Source: Anaerolineaceae bacterium UBA6133
Lineage (GTDB): Bacteria; Chloroflexota; Anaerolineae; Anaerolineales; Anaerolineaceae
Reading direction: 5' to 3'
NCBI GenBank assembly: GCA_002435825.1
Contig: DIVL01000027.1
Location: forward strand, 1 to 58,038
Length of the DNA stretch: 58,038 nucleotides
A program made the position numbers and the translations under genes. Under the pieces are notes generated by a model that saw nothing but the letters and a program-made list of their open reading frames with translations, ran no database searches and was not told the DNA's origin. Every line of letters begins with the position of its first letter. The first letter of the stretch is position 1. Below are positions 27,255 to 34,775 of this stretch, piece by piece.

Positions 27255-27726
27255 GTTTAATCTCCTCAAGGGAAAGGTTCGGAAGGATCGTGCTGCTCGC
27301 GTGTAATTGGCAGGTGCACTGTCCGGGATGGCAATCGCAGGGAACTTCAGCTACCACCTGCTTGTTTTGCAGAACTTCCTCCAGCATTGCGCGGTCTTCT
27401 GCAACCATCGGAATTTTCTCGATCAGGTAAGCCAGCAGGTTCGGTTTCTTCCGGCTGCATATGCGACTCAACATGCCCTCAACCTCACGTTTCAAGCTCT
27501 CTGGTTCTTCCAGATGCGTGATGTAGACGAAGTGACGGGCTTCCTTACGGGCATGCAGGTAGCCCTTGCTGCTCAGCCTGCCGATCAGCGTCTTGACTGT
27601 CGACTGGCTCCAGCCGCGTTTGTCATTTAGAACCTGGGCGATTTCCTTGCTGGTGGATTCACCACTCGCCCATACCACCCGCATCACTTCCCATTCCGCG
27701 TCGCTAATGTTTAGAGTTTCAGACAT
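27244..27726 (-). CDS. CopY/BlaI-family copper-responsive repressor
   Basis: The 160-aa protein has an N-terminal winged helix (ISDAEWEVMRVVWASGESTSKEIAQVL, and WSQSTVKTLIGRLSSKGYL), the DNA-binding fold of the BlaI/MecI/CopY family. The C-terminus has the pattern CxCx4CxC (CDCHPGQCTC), as in CopY, which holds Zn when repressing and Cu(+) when released. The organisation copY-copA and a perfect cop-box palindrome just upstream support copper-controlled repression. The start ATG 27726 has a GGAA-type ribosome-binding site. Confidence 0.93.
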   Translation of the reverse strand: MSETLNISDAEWEVMRVVWASGESTSKEIAQVLNDKRGWSQSTVKTLIGRLSSKGYLHARKEARHFVYITHLEEPESLKREVEGMLSRICSRKKPNLLAYLIEKIPMVAEDRAMLEEVLQNKQVVAEVPCDCHPGQCTCQLHASSTILPNLSLEEIKHEN

Positions 27727-27756
27727 GTTGCGTTCCTTTCATACTCTCAGACTATA

Positions 27757-27772
27757 GTTTACAACTGTAAAC
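27757..27772 (-). promoter_or_regulatory. Cop-box operator of the copper operon
   Basis: The 16-bp sequence GTTTACAACTGTAAAC contains the CopY consensus TACAnnTGTA with perfect 7-bp arms. On the minus strand TATAGT directly follows it (27751-27756) as a candidate -10, so repressor binding would block RNA polymerase. It lies 30 bp upstream of the repressor start codon. Confidence 0.88.
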
Positions 27773-27875
27773 GTTGGGTTACGAGCATTTGTATAACCAT
27801 GGGACTACTTGCACAATCTGGTATTTGGTTTCATTACCTGGTGAGATTAAACTAAAGAAAAATTGGAGGAAAAAA

Positions 27876-28175
27876 TTGACAGAGATCCAATCCAAATATG
27901 AACCCGAAGCAAAACGTATCGTTGCCACTGCGGATGACGGTCAGGAAGTAGGTATGATCGAATATGCGGCAAATGATGATTACTGGAACGCCAATCACAC
28001 CTGGGTAAACCCAAATTATCGCGGATACGGCATTGCACGCAAGCTCGTCAACATGCTGGCTGATACTGCCCGCGCTGAAGGCGTCAAGATCCTCCCCACT
28101 TGCTCCTATGCCAAACACGTCATGGAAAAGGATGCCGCTTTTGCGGATGTGCTCTTCAAACAAGACACGCCCTGA
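27876..28175 (+). CDS. Small GNAT-type N-acetyltransferase (YjdJ/Gtf-like, COG2388 type)
   Basis: This 99-aa protein keeps the core of the small GNAT subgroup: VGMIEYAANDDYWNANHTWVN, the acetyl-CoA pyrophosphate loop NPNYRGYGIARKLVNMLAD, and ILPTCSYAKHVMEKD. The last has the conserved C-S-Y/F-A pattern of this subgroup. The substrate is unknown. I chose the TTG at 27876 because GGAGGA lies 5-6 nt upstream and because homologous proteins of this group are about 95 aa. The longer frame starting at 27774 would overlap the copper operator. Confidence 0.82.
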   Translation: MTEIQSKYEPEAKRIVATADDGQEVGMIEYAANDDYWNANHTWVNPNYRGYGIARKLVNMLADTARAEGVKILPTCSYAKHVMEKDAAFADVLFKQDTP

Positions 28176-28288
28176 CATTTGACTCTTCTTTCCTTTAGTC
28201 TCAGCCGCAAGTATTTGAGGCGGCTGTTACGACTCATAAATGCCGTTTTTGGCTTGTTTGTGTTATCATCGACGCCTGAAGGGTAAAC

Positions 28289-29113
28289 ATGAGCTCAGAA
28301 AAGATTATCTTCCTCGACATTGACGGCACGCTTATCGACTATACGCAGCAACTCCCCTACTCCGCCAGGGAAGCGCTCAAACTCGCGCAGGCTCGCGGGC
28401 ATAAAATCCTGATCTCCTCAGGACGCAGCAAGCCCTCCATTTATCCCTGGCTGCTCGATCTTGGCTTTGACGGCATGATCGCGGGCGAAGGAGCCTATGC
28501 AGAATTTGACGGAAAAATTGTTTTCGAAAGCGCCATCCCCGAAGCGCAGATCAGCCGCGTCTACGCTTACCTTGATGACCGAAAAATTGGCTTTTACGAA
28601 GAAAGCAACAGCGGGCTATATGGTAATCGTTATTTCCTGGGTGAAACCGCCCGCGCTTTTGGCGTTTCCTGGGAAGTGGCGGCGGAAAATTTACAGACGG
28701 CATTTCCTGGATTGACCTTTGATCACCAGAACTATCACCTGGATGTCAACAAGGTCAGTTTTGTCATGACACCAGCCCTCAACAAGGCCGAACTGGAAGA
28801 TGAGTTCGGTGAGTATTTTCGTATTGGAATTTGGAACATCTTCGGAAAAGGTCGGGATTTTGGTGATTTTACCCAGAAGAATCTGACCAAAGCTTCAGCG
28901 GTAGCCGTTTTGCTCGACGCACTCGGTCTCAAACGCGAGGATGCTTTTGCGCTTGGAGATTCTTTCAATGATATCGAGATCCTGCAGTACTGCCAGACTG
29001 GCATCGCCATGGGCAACGCAGTGAACCAGCTCAAAGCCGTTGCAGATTACGTGACGAGCGATGTGACGGACGATGGGGTTTTCAAAGCTTTCAAGCATTT
29101 TGGTCTGATCTAA
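28289..29113 (+). CDS. HAD-superfamily Cof-type phosphatase
   Basis: This 274-aa cytosolic hydrolase has the four HAD motifs: DIDGTLIDY (nucleophile Asp and general acid Asp), SSGRSKPS, the lysine near FTQKNLTKASAV, and LGDSFNDIEIL. The C2-type cap between residues about 85 and 195 identifies the Cof group, which dephosphorylates sugar phosphates, nucleotides or flavin mononucleotide. The substrate is not predictable. It stands alone with a weak GAAGGG ribosome-binding site. Confidence 0.9.
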   Translation: MSSEKIIFLDIDGTLIDYTQQLPYSAREALKLAQARGHKILISSGRSKPSIYPWLLDLGFDGMIAGEGAYAEFDGKIVFESAIPEAQISRVYAYLDDRKIGFYEESNSGLYGNRYFLGETARAFGVSWEVAAENLQTAFPGLTFDHQNYHLDVNKVSFVMTPALNKAELEDEFGEYFRIGIWNIFGKGRDFGDFTQKNLTKASAVAVLLDALGLKREDAFALGDSFNDIEILQYCQTGIAMGNAVNQLKAVADYVTSDVTDDGVFKAFKHFGLI

Positions 29114-29234
29114 ACCAAATCCTCATAATTGGTTTGCCAGACTCGGGTAAAATTGATTCAATAACAGACGATTCTGGCGCTTTTTTTCACTGATTGCGAT
29201 ATCAATTGAGCAAATTTGGAAAATTGTTGTAAGT

Positions 29235-31031
29235 ATGAAAAGACTTCCTCTCAGGACTATTTTGCTTATGCTGTGCCTGGTCACCGGCATGATATTCCAA
29301 ACGACCTTGCCTGCCAGTGGGCAGGAGGCGACTGCGAGGGTCGTGATCGAGGATCTGGACACGCGTGAGTTTCCAAAATTGATAATGAGTTTTAAGGTCC
29401 TTGGCGGTCTGGAACAAAACTCCTCCCTAACTGCCAGCCAGGTCAGCGTGATCGAAAACGATCAACAAATCGCCGTTGATACGCTCACCAGCGAGTATGT
29501 TGGTGTTCACTTTGGTCTGGTGATCAACCCCGAACGCACCCTGGTACTCACCTACCCCAGCGGGTATAGCAACTACGACCACATGCTGACTGCAATGCGC
29601 GAGCTTGGCTCTGACCTTACCCCTGTCACTGGCGACGTCTACAGCCTGTTCATCAACCCGAACATTCATTACGATCAGCTCGAAAACTACACCGAGTGGA
29701 AAAACGCCCTGGAGGGTTACACAGAAAACCAACGGCAGATGAACAGCTCTCTTCAGAGCCTGGAAGACGCGGTCACCCTGCTCACCAACAGCCCGTCAGC
29801 CAAAGAGACCGTGCTGGTCTACATGACCCCTTATATCGAGCCGGCTGAGGTAGCTGCCCTAACCGCCCTGATCCAACGAGCTGGCGAAGCCGGCATTCCA
29901 GTGCACGTATGGATGACTGCTGCCGCGGTGGTAATTGGCTCAGCCTATGAGACCGATCTGCACTCGGTCTGCGCGACCTGGGGCGGCAGCCTGACCATCT
30001 TGAGCGGCAGCCAGATCCCCCCCAACCCGCGCGAGTACCTCAAGAGCAAAGGCTACCGCTACACCACCACCTGGCAATCAGGGATCCGCTCTGGCAGCAC
30101 ACAGCGGATCAGCCTGCGCTTGTCGCCCCCCGGAGGAGCCGTCTTGACCTCCGCTGTCAGTGATGTCGCTTTGGAAGTGCTTCCCACCAAACTTATTTTC
30201 AGCAATTTGCCACAAGAGTTGAGTGTGACCATTCGAAGTGACGAGGTCATTGAACCGGCGGAACTTCCAATCCAGGCAGTAATCGAGTTCCCTGACAGCT
30301 TTCCGCGTGAAATCCTGAGCACCAGCTTGTATGCCAACGGCAGCCTTGTAGCGCAGCAGGAAGAAGCGCCCTTTGGTGATTTCGTGCTCGATCTCAGCCA
30401 TTATCGAGATCAGGCAAAACTCAGTCTGCAATTAAGCCTCGAAGACGCTCTCGGTTTTGAAATACGAAGTGAAATGAAATACGTCGAATTGACTTGGTCT
30501 GATCCTTCAGCGAACCAGCCAAAATCCCTGACAAGCAACGTATGGCTCTGGCTGGGTCTTGGTCTGGCAGCGCTTGGGTTGCTGGCGGTGATTTTTCTTC
30601 CGACCAAGCTTAAGAGGAAAAATGTTAATCCCGCCACTTCTGAACCTGCCGCTCCAGTCACTCGGGTAGAGCCGGAGAGTTACATGCCAGTGAAAACTTA
30701 CGGCAGCCTTATCAAACTCGACCGCGACAACACCCCCTGCGCCGAGAAGCCGCTCTTGCTCATCAAAGAAGTCACTCTCATTGGCAAAGATCCGCTGCTG
30801 GCAAATTTGGTCCTCAGCGATGAAGCGCTGGAGCCGCTGCACGCCGAAATTCACGCCTTTCCTGACGGTCGCACACGGCTGACTGACTTTCATACCATTG
30901 CAGGCACCTATGTCAATTTTAAGGCAGTCGATACCAAGGGCGTTGAAATCCACCACGGAGATATCCTGCACTTTGGACGGCTCTCGTACCGGTTTAACAG
31001 CCCCAGCCGGGTGACCAGTCCCAAAAGCTGA
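29235..31031 (+). CDS. Secreted VWA-like / transmembrane / FHA-domain protein
   Basis: The 598-aa protein starts with a signal peptide (about 1-32). The large extracytoplasmic part has features of a von Willebrand A fold (HFGLVINPERTLVLTYP, then ETVLVYMTPYIEPAEV), although a clean MIDAS motif is not seen. A single membrane helix follows at about 436-458, ended by KLKRK. The cytoplasmic C-terminus (about 490-595) is a forkhead-associated domain: TLIGKDPLLANLVLSDEAL and HAEIH ... GTYVNF. This layout would link an outside event to binding of phosphothreonine proteins inside. No kinase or phosphatase gene is adjacent. Confidence 0.8.
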   Translation: MKRLPLRTILLMLCLVTGMIFQTTLPASGQEATARVVIEDLDTREFPKLIMSFKVLGGLEQNSSLTASQVSVIENDQQIAVDTLTSEYVGVHFGLVINPERTLVLTYPSGYSNYDHMLTAMRELGSDLTPVTGDVYSLFINPNIHYDQLENYTEWKNALEGYTENQRQMNSSLQSLEDAVTLLTNSPSAKETVLVYMTPYIEPAEVAALTALIQRAGEAGIPVHVWMTAAAVVIGSAYETDLHSVCATWGGSLTILSGSQIPPNPREYLKSKGYRYTTTWQSGIRSGSTQRISLRLSPPGGAVLTSAVSDVALEVLPTKLIFSNLPQELSVTIRSDEVIEPAELPIQAVIEFPDSFPREILSTSLYANGSLVAQQEEAPFGDFVLDLSHYRDQAKLSLQLSLEDALGFEIRSEMKYVELTWSDPSANQPKSLTSNVWLWLGLGLAALGLLAVIFLPTKLKRKNVNPATSEPAAPVTRVEPESYMPVKTYGSLIKLDRDNTPCAEKPLLLIKEVTLIGKDPLLANLVLSDEALEPLHAEIHAFPDGRTRLTDFHTIAGTYVNFKAVDTKGVEIHHGDILHFGRLSYRFNSPSRVTSPKS

Positions 31032-31097
31032 TCTGTTTCATTTCTCTCGTAAGGTTTTCATCGCCAGCAGGCGGCAAATCCAGGCGGCAAATCCGGC

Positions 31098-31126
31098 TTG
31101 AACTCGAACCTTTTTCATGTTAGAAT
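31098..31126 (+). promoter_or_regulatory. Promoter of the tRNA-Ser pair
   Basis: TTGAAC (31098-31103) and TAGAAT (31121-31126) are separated by 17 bp. The tRNA starts 12 bp after the -10 box. This is the best canonical promoter in the window. Confidence 0.8.
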
Positions 31127-31137
31127 GTTTCGTCTAT

Positions 31138-31225
31138 GGAGGGATGGCCGAGCGGTTCAAGGCGCCTGTCTTGAAAACAGGTATAGGGAAACCTATCGTG
31201 GGTTCGAATCCCACTTCCTCCGCCA
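31138..31225 (+). tRNA. tRNA-Ser (anticodon TGA)
   Basis: The acceptor stem GGAGGGA pairs with TTCCTCC with one G-U pair. The anticodon stem CCTGT/ACAGG encloses CTTGAAA, giving anticodon TGA. A long variable arm (TATAGGGAAACCTATC) and the T-arm GTGGGTTCGAATCCCAC follow. The discriminator is G and the CCA end is encoded (31223-31225). Confidence 0.97.
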
Positions 31226-31244
31226 GGCTTATCAACCTAAAATC

Positions 31245-31333
31245 GGGGAGGTGCCGGAGTGGACGATCGGGGCCGCCTGCTAAGTGGTTGTCGGAGTAAA
31301 ATTCGACCCAGGGTTCGAATCCCTGCCTCCCCG
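31245..31333 (+). tRNA. tRNA-Ser (anticodon GCT)
   Basis: The acceptor GGGGAGG pairs with CCTCCCC. The anticodon loop CTGCTAA gives GCT and is closed by GCCGC/GTGGT with two G-U pairs. A long variable arm (GTCGGAGTAAAATTCGAC) and the T-arm CAGGGTTCGAATCCCTG confirm a class II serine tRNA. CCA is not encoded. It probably shares the transcript of the first tRNA-Ser. Confidence 0.95.
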
Positions 31334-31340
31334 CTTGATA

Positions 31341-31366
31341 AAAAAACCGCCATACAGCGGTTTTTT
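31341..31366 (+). terminator. Intrinsic terminator after the tRNA-Ser pair
   Basis: AACCGC / GCGGTT forms a stem with a short loop, flanked by an A-run and a T6 run, immediately after the second tRNA. Its A/T symmetry would let it act in both directions. Confidence 0.85.
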
Positions 31367-31514
31367 CTTCCTTGCGGTCGGTAAATTGGTTAAGTTTTTG
31401 ATTACCAACGGATGTGATGCATGGCGATTTCTCTTTGTTATAAGGAAATTATAGCCCTGGGATGCCATATTTTGATAGATTTATCTCAATGCCCCCGTAT
31501 TCAGATATGTGCAC

Positions 31515-31542
31515 CAAAAAAAAGCCACCTTGCGGTGGCTTT
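31515..31542 (-). terminator. Intrinsic terminator of the NYN-domain gene
   Basis: On the minus strand AAGCCACC-GCAA-GGTGGCTT is followed by a run of eight T, starting just downstream of the stop codon at 31546. Confidence 0.9.
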
Positions 31543-31545
31543 GTG

Positions 31546-32310
31546 CTAATCTTCTTCTTTGGATCGGATCAGTATGATGGATTTCCCTGTCGGCTTTTTT
31601 ATGTCGAAGTAAGCCTTCCTGGCACGCACCAGGGTGGCAAGTTGTCTTGCGCCATAGGTGCGTGGATCAAAACCAGGGTCAATGCGGCGCAGGGCTGTGC
31701 CGACTTCGGAGAGCTTGCACCAACCGTCGTCATCCGTGCCGACCAATTCGATCGCCTGGTTGATGTTATCGATCAGCTTGGCTTCTGCTTCAGAAAGTTT
31801 GGAGGAGGTCTGTTGACGCGCGGCAAGTTTCTTCTTTTCGTGTTCGCGCTCGACCATGTTTTCGGTGTAGATGAACACATCGCATGCTGAGACGAAAGCG
31901 CGTGGGGTCATCTGCTTGCCAATGCCAATCACCAGCTTACCGCTTTCGCGGATGCGCGTGGCAAGACGGGTATAGTCGCTGTCGCTGGAGACCAGGCAGA
32001 ACCCATCCACTAGGTTGGTGTGCAGGATATCCATGGCATCGATGATCATGGCAGAGTCGGTCGAATTCTTGCCAACCGAGTAGCTAAACTGCTGGAAAGG
32101 TTGGAACGCAAAGGAATTGAGCGTGTCTTTCCAGGATTTCATGTTTGATGAGGTCCAATCCCCATAAATTCGCCGGATGGTTACGTTACCATAACGACTT
32201 GCCTCAACCACGATTTGCTCCATTAAAGCAGATTGGGCGTTATCGCCATCAATTAGTATCGCGATCCGTTTTTCTTTTAGATCGCTTGAAGTATCATTTC
32301 CATTTGTCAT
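31546..32310 (-). CDS. NYN-domain (LabA/DUF88) RNase-like protein with OST-HTH/LOTUS domain
   Basis: The N-terminal 150 residues form a NYN/PIN-like nuclease: IAILIDGDNAQ with the metal-binding Asp pair, KNSTDSAMIIDAMDIL and FCLVSSDSDYTRLATRIRE, which contribute the remaining acidic residues. A charged linker follows (about 150-175), then an OST-HTH/LOTUS domain at about 180-250 (LIDNINQAIELVGTDDDGWCKL to FDPRTYGARQLATLV). LOTUS domains bind RNA. The protein is therefore probably an endoribonuclease or RNA regulator; its target is unknown. The ATG is preceded by TATAAT at only 6 nt and lacks a ribosome-binding site. It has its own strong terminator. Confidence 0.88.
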   Translation of the reverse strand: MTNGNDTSSDLKEKRIAILIDGDNAQSALMEQIVVEASRYGNVTIRRIYGDWTSSNMKSWKDTLNSFAFQPFQQFSYSVGKNSTDSAMIIDAMDILHTNLVDGFCLVSSDSDYTRLATRIRESGKLVIGIGKQMTPRAFVSACDVFIYTENMVEREHEKKKLAARQQTSSKLSEAEAKLIDNINQAIELVGTDDDGWCKLSEVGTALRRIDPGFDPRTYGARQLATLVRARKAYFDIKKPTGKSIILIRSKEED

Positions 32311-32316
32311 ACCAAG

Positions 32317-32322
32317 ATTATA
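32317..32322 (-). promoter_or_regulatory. -10 box of the NYN-domain gene (leaderless candidate)
   Basis: TTATAAT on the minus strand ends 6 nt before the ATG (spacer CTTGGT). The expected transcription start coincides with the start codon. Confidence 0.5.
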
Positions 32323-32350
32323 ACTGCAAATTCCTCCCTCTGTGAAAGTC

Positions 32351-32833
32351 TTAGCAACCGCACTCCTCCGTAAGTATCACCTGGTGTTTCTCATAATAAT
32401 CCTGGTGATAGTCTTCGGCTGGATAGAAAACGCCCGCGTCGCAGATCTCAGTGATGATCTTGCATTCGTACTCACCCGAATTATTCAGTGAGGCTATCAA
32501 CTTGTAAGCAATTTCACGTTCTTCATCGCTGGTGACGAAGATCGCGGAGCGGTATTGCGACGCAAAACTGCGGCTGTTGGATTCACACAAAGTGGGATCG
32601 TGAAAACTGAAAAAGGCTTGGAGCAGATCTTTGTAGGAAATTTTTGCATCATCGTACTCAACCTGGATCGCTTCAGCATGCCCCGTCAGATCTCTGCAGA
32701 CATCCCGATAGTTTGGGTTTTCTGTATGACCGCCGGTATACCCAACCAACGTATTTACCACACCCTGTACGTGCTTAAATTTGGCTTCCATACCCCAGAA
32801 ACAACCGCCTGCGAAGATTGCTTGTTTGATCAT
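32351..32833 (-). CDS. msrA: Peptide-methionine (S)-S-oxide reductase MsrA
   Basis: MsrA repairs oxidised methionine in proteins. The 160-aa protein has the catalytic GGCFWGMEAKF near the N-terminus, the YTGG segment, GHAEAIQVEYD, FFSFHDPT, and FYPAEDYHQDYYEKH. The C-terminal CGC provides resolving cysteines. The catalytic residue is Cys, not selenocysteine, although selB is present in the genome. ATG 32833 has GGAG 8 nt upstream; the GTG three codons earlier is too close to it. Confidence 0.95.
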   Translation of the reverse strand: MIKQAIFAGGCFWGMEAKFKHVQGVVNTLVGYTGGHTENPNYRDVCRDLTGHAEAIQVEYDDAKISYKDLLQAFFSFHDPTLCESNSRSFASQYRSAIFVTSDEEREIAYKLIASLNNSGEYECKIITEICDAGVFYPAEDYHQDYYEKHQVILTEECGC

Positions 32834-33062
32834 GCTGTTCACTCCAAGTATTCATTAAAAAAGCCATGCTATTAAGGCTTTCTCTGAATATATCAAGATG
32901 AGGATAGATTTTCAACCGCATCCTTACACAGGAAATGATCTTTCACATTGTCTCTACGTTAATTGATTTGCAGTTAATTTCAAGCGAATTTAATGGATGG
33001 AAGCTGGAATATGGTTTTCTTAATCAAAAAGGTAAGAAGAAACTCGATCTGCTTAAACAAAA

Positions 33063-33089
33063 TGGGCCCGGAAGGATTCGAACCTTCAA
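33063..33089 (-). repeat. 3' fragment of the CAT-anticodon tRNA (left boundary of the island)
   Basis: These 27 bp are identical to the 3' end of the intact tRNA at 40691-40762, covering the discriminator, acceptor 3' strand and T-arm. Nothing tRNA-like continues beyond the variable region. This is the expected form of a displaced attachment-site half after integration into a tRNA 3' end. The 293 bp between msrA and the next gene hold nothing else that I can support. Confidence 0.85.
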
Positions 33090-33134
33090 TCGGGAAGTAA
33101 ATAATTAAATTCCATCTAGGTAACTTTCCCGCGT

Positions 33135-33500
33135 CTAAATTGTGTAGTGGTCTACCTGGTCGATCATATCTAATTTGGCCGCTTGGCTTGTTTCTTCCGT
33201 TAGTGTTTTCTTAGACCACTTTCTATTAAATACTTCTTCATCGCTCATTTCATTAATAAGAGAGACTAACGTTTTGCTTCTAATAAAATTCCTTAATGTC
33301 GAATGGAAATGACCTTCGATAGAGATGTCAATAGGGGGAAGAATGCGGGACCAAACTTCTTCAGGTTGAATAAAAATAAAACCGTTATGGAACAGAAGAG
33401 GCTTCTGCTCCCAAGGTATCTCAGCCGCTATGCCATCTATATCCAATAATAAGTATGCATAGCCACAATATAGTGTCATTCTGATATTCGAATACTGCAT
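33135..33500 (-). CDS. Unknown protein, 121 aa (island cassette 1)
   Basis: I recognise no family. The protein starts with a possible strand pair (YSNIRMTLYCGYAYLLLDIDG) and has an aromatic-rich centre (IPWEQKPLLFHNGFIFIQPEEVW). The C-terminus is charged and helical. No membrane segment or catalytic motif is seen. The ATG has AGAGGT at suitable distance. The DNA is AT-rich compared with the core genes, in keeping with transfer. It lies 52 bp downstream of the putative nuclease gene on the same strand, so it may be co-transcribed with it. Confidence 0.6.
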   Translation of the reverse strand: MQYSNIRMTLYCGYAYLLLDIDGIAAEIPWEQKPLLFHNGFIFIQPEEVWSRILPPIDISIEGHFHSTLRNFIRSKTLVSLINEMSDEEVFNRKWSKKTLTEETSQAAKLDMIDQVDHYTI

Positions 33501-33552
33501 ACAGACCTCTACTAAATTGAGCAGAATTATCTATTCGAAGCGACAAAATAGT

Positions 33553-34422
33553 TTAGTTGTATCTTTCTGTCAAATATTTTATGTACTCAGAATGTTTAGT
33601 CCGATAATATCTATCAAGAATAGCTATCAGTTCTTGATAAGTCATTGCATGGAAATTGATCCCATCCGATTTTGCAATTTTGGTAAAATCTCCAACCTCA
33701 GCCCTGTGTTTTGATCCATCGTTTCCCAAAACATCGTACCAAAGATAAAGTAACTTGAATTCTTTACTTCCGACACACGCTCTTAAGCCTAAGATATGCT
33801 TAATGAGTTGTGCGGCATCAAGATAAGAATATCGTTTATTATCAAGGTTTGTCTCCCTGCCTAATTTATTAAGGGAACTTATGCCAGTCCAGAGATCTTT
33901 ATCATCAAGATACTTTGATTTGAGACCACCATGTGTTCTTCCCCCATAGGCTTCTGAAAATTTACACTCAACTGCGAACAGTTTGTAAGGCGAAGATCCA
34001 TTATTTCGAAAAACAACATCAATATTTGGGGGAATAACAAATTTAGTATCGATTCGATATTTGTCCTCAAAAACGATGTTTTCAGAATAATTGCTGTTAC
34101 GGTTACAGAAACCACAGGCTGATGCAATTTCTTTGATCAATCCTCTTTTTTGCCAATACTGAAATATATTAACTCCCAGGGCTGATGATGAATGCAAGGC
34201 CTGCATCTTTGCTGGGCTTTCCGGAGAACCAAGAACTTCCTGACCATTGCCAGAAACAAATTGTTTTTGATTATCCTCGAGAAGAGGTTCAAATAAATTT
34301 TGATTTAGATCACGAGTATAGGTGGCACGACCCCTCTCACCTTTACTACCAGTTAATGGAATATTATTATTCTTAGCCCACTGAATTTGTTTTGAGACGA
34401 TATATTCCCATCCAGATAACAT
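33553..34422 (-). CDS. Putative PD-(D/E)XK restriction-like endonuclease (PGN_0703-like)
   Basis: The 289-aa protein has a likely nuclease core at about residues 135-165: PPNIDVVFRNNG supplies the Asp and LFAVECKFSEAYGG the E-x-K of a PD-(D/E)XK site. A cysteine pair (CGFCNR) lies just before it and SYLDAAQLIKHILGLR after it. The pattern recalls the PGN_0703 family of putative restriction endonucleases. No methyltransferase is adjacent, so a solitary defence nuclease or a modification-dependent enzyme is possible. ATG 34422 follows GAGGAG. The gene fills most of the first tRNA-bounded cassette. Confidence 0.7.
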   Translation of the reverse strand: MLSGWEYIVSKQIQWAKNNNIPLTGSKGERGRATYTRDLNQNLFEPLLEDNQKQFVSGNGQEVLGSPESPAKMQALHSSSALGVNIFQYWQKRGLIKEIASACGFCNRNSNYSENIVFEDKYRIDTKFVIPPNIDVVFRNNGSSPYKLFAVECKFSEAYGGRTHGGLKSKYLDDKDLWTGISSLNKLGRETNLDNKRYSYLDAAQLIKHILGLRACVGSKEFKLLYLWYDVLGNDGSKHRAEVGDFTKIAKSDGINFHAMTYQELIAILDRYYRTKHSEYIKYLTERYN

Positions 34423-34516
34423 CAAAACTCCTCTAGTTCGCTAATTTTGAATCAATTGTACCCCCAAATTTTCCGAAGAAAATATGTCACAATGCCTTGA
34501 CCTCATGGTCAAAATA

Positions 34517-34613
34517 TGGGCTCGGAAGGATTCGCCTGTGCTGGGTTTCCTCCCCAGTAAACCTTCAACCAAGCGGTTATGAGCCGCCTGCTCCGCCATT
34601 GAGCTATAAGCCC
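34517..34613 (-). pseudogene. Full-length CAT-anticodon tRNA copy interrupted by a 25-nt hairpin in the T-loop
   Basis: The 97-nt copy matches the intact tRNA at 40691-40762 through the D-arm, anticodon arm (loop CTCATAA) and variable region without change. The T-loop is split between TT and CGAAT by 25 nt (34535-34559). The insert folds as CTGGG-GAGGAAA-CCCAG, a 5-bp stem with a 7-nt loop, the same geometry as a tRNA arm. The acceptor is GGGCTTA / CGAGCCC; relative to the intact gene, pair 5:68 changed from C-G to T-A and so stays paired, while 7:66 became a mismatch. It may be a dead tRNA, an attachment site, or an unusual five-armed RNA. Confidence 0.8.
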
Positions 34614-34775
34614 TAAGGGTGTCCAGAATTTGCCAACAGACGAGGAGCATTCAGGATGGTATAATCTATCTGTACTTAATTAGATGCGCTTATTGACTAG
34701 TTTTTGATGCTTCATCCACCAAAGCTGGTGCAATAATTGTGATTGAATGAAGTTTTTCAAATTGGGAGAAATCAC

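Noticed and set aside
31245..31333. Second tRNA as possible tRNA-Sec because selB is present
   Set aside because: The anticodon is GCT, not TCA, and the acceptor and T-arm are of normal length. It is a serine tRNA.
32351..32833. MsrA as a selenoprotein
   Set aside because: The active site is a TGC cysteine codon in GGCFWG. No in-frame TGA is found in any recognised gene of the window.
33063..33140. tRNA gene with long variable arm
   Set aside because: The T-arm and acceptor 3' strand are present, but no 5' acceptor, D-arm or anticodon arm can be found upstream in the right orientation. It is a 3' fragment.
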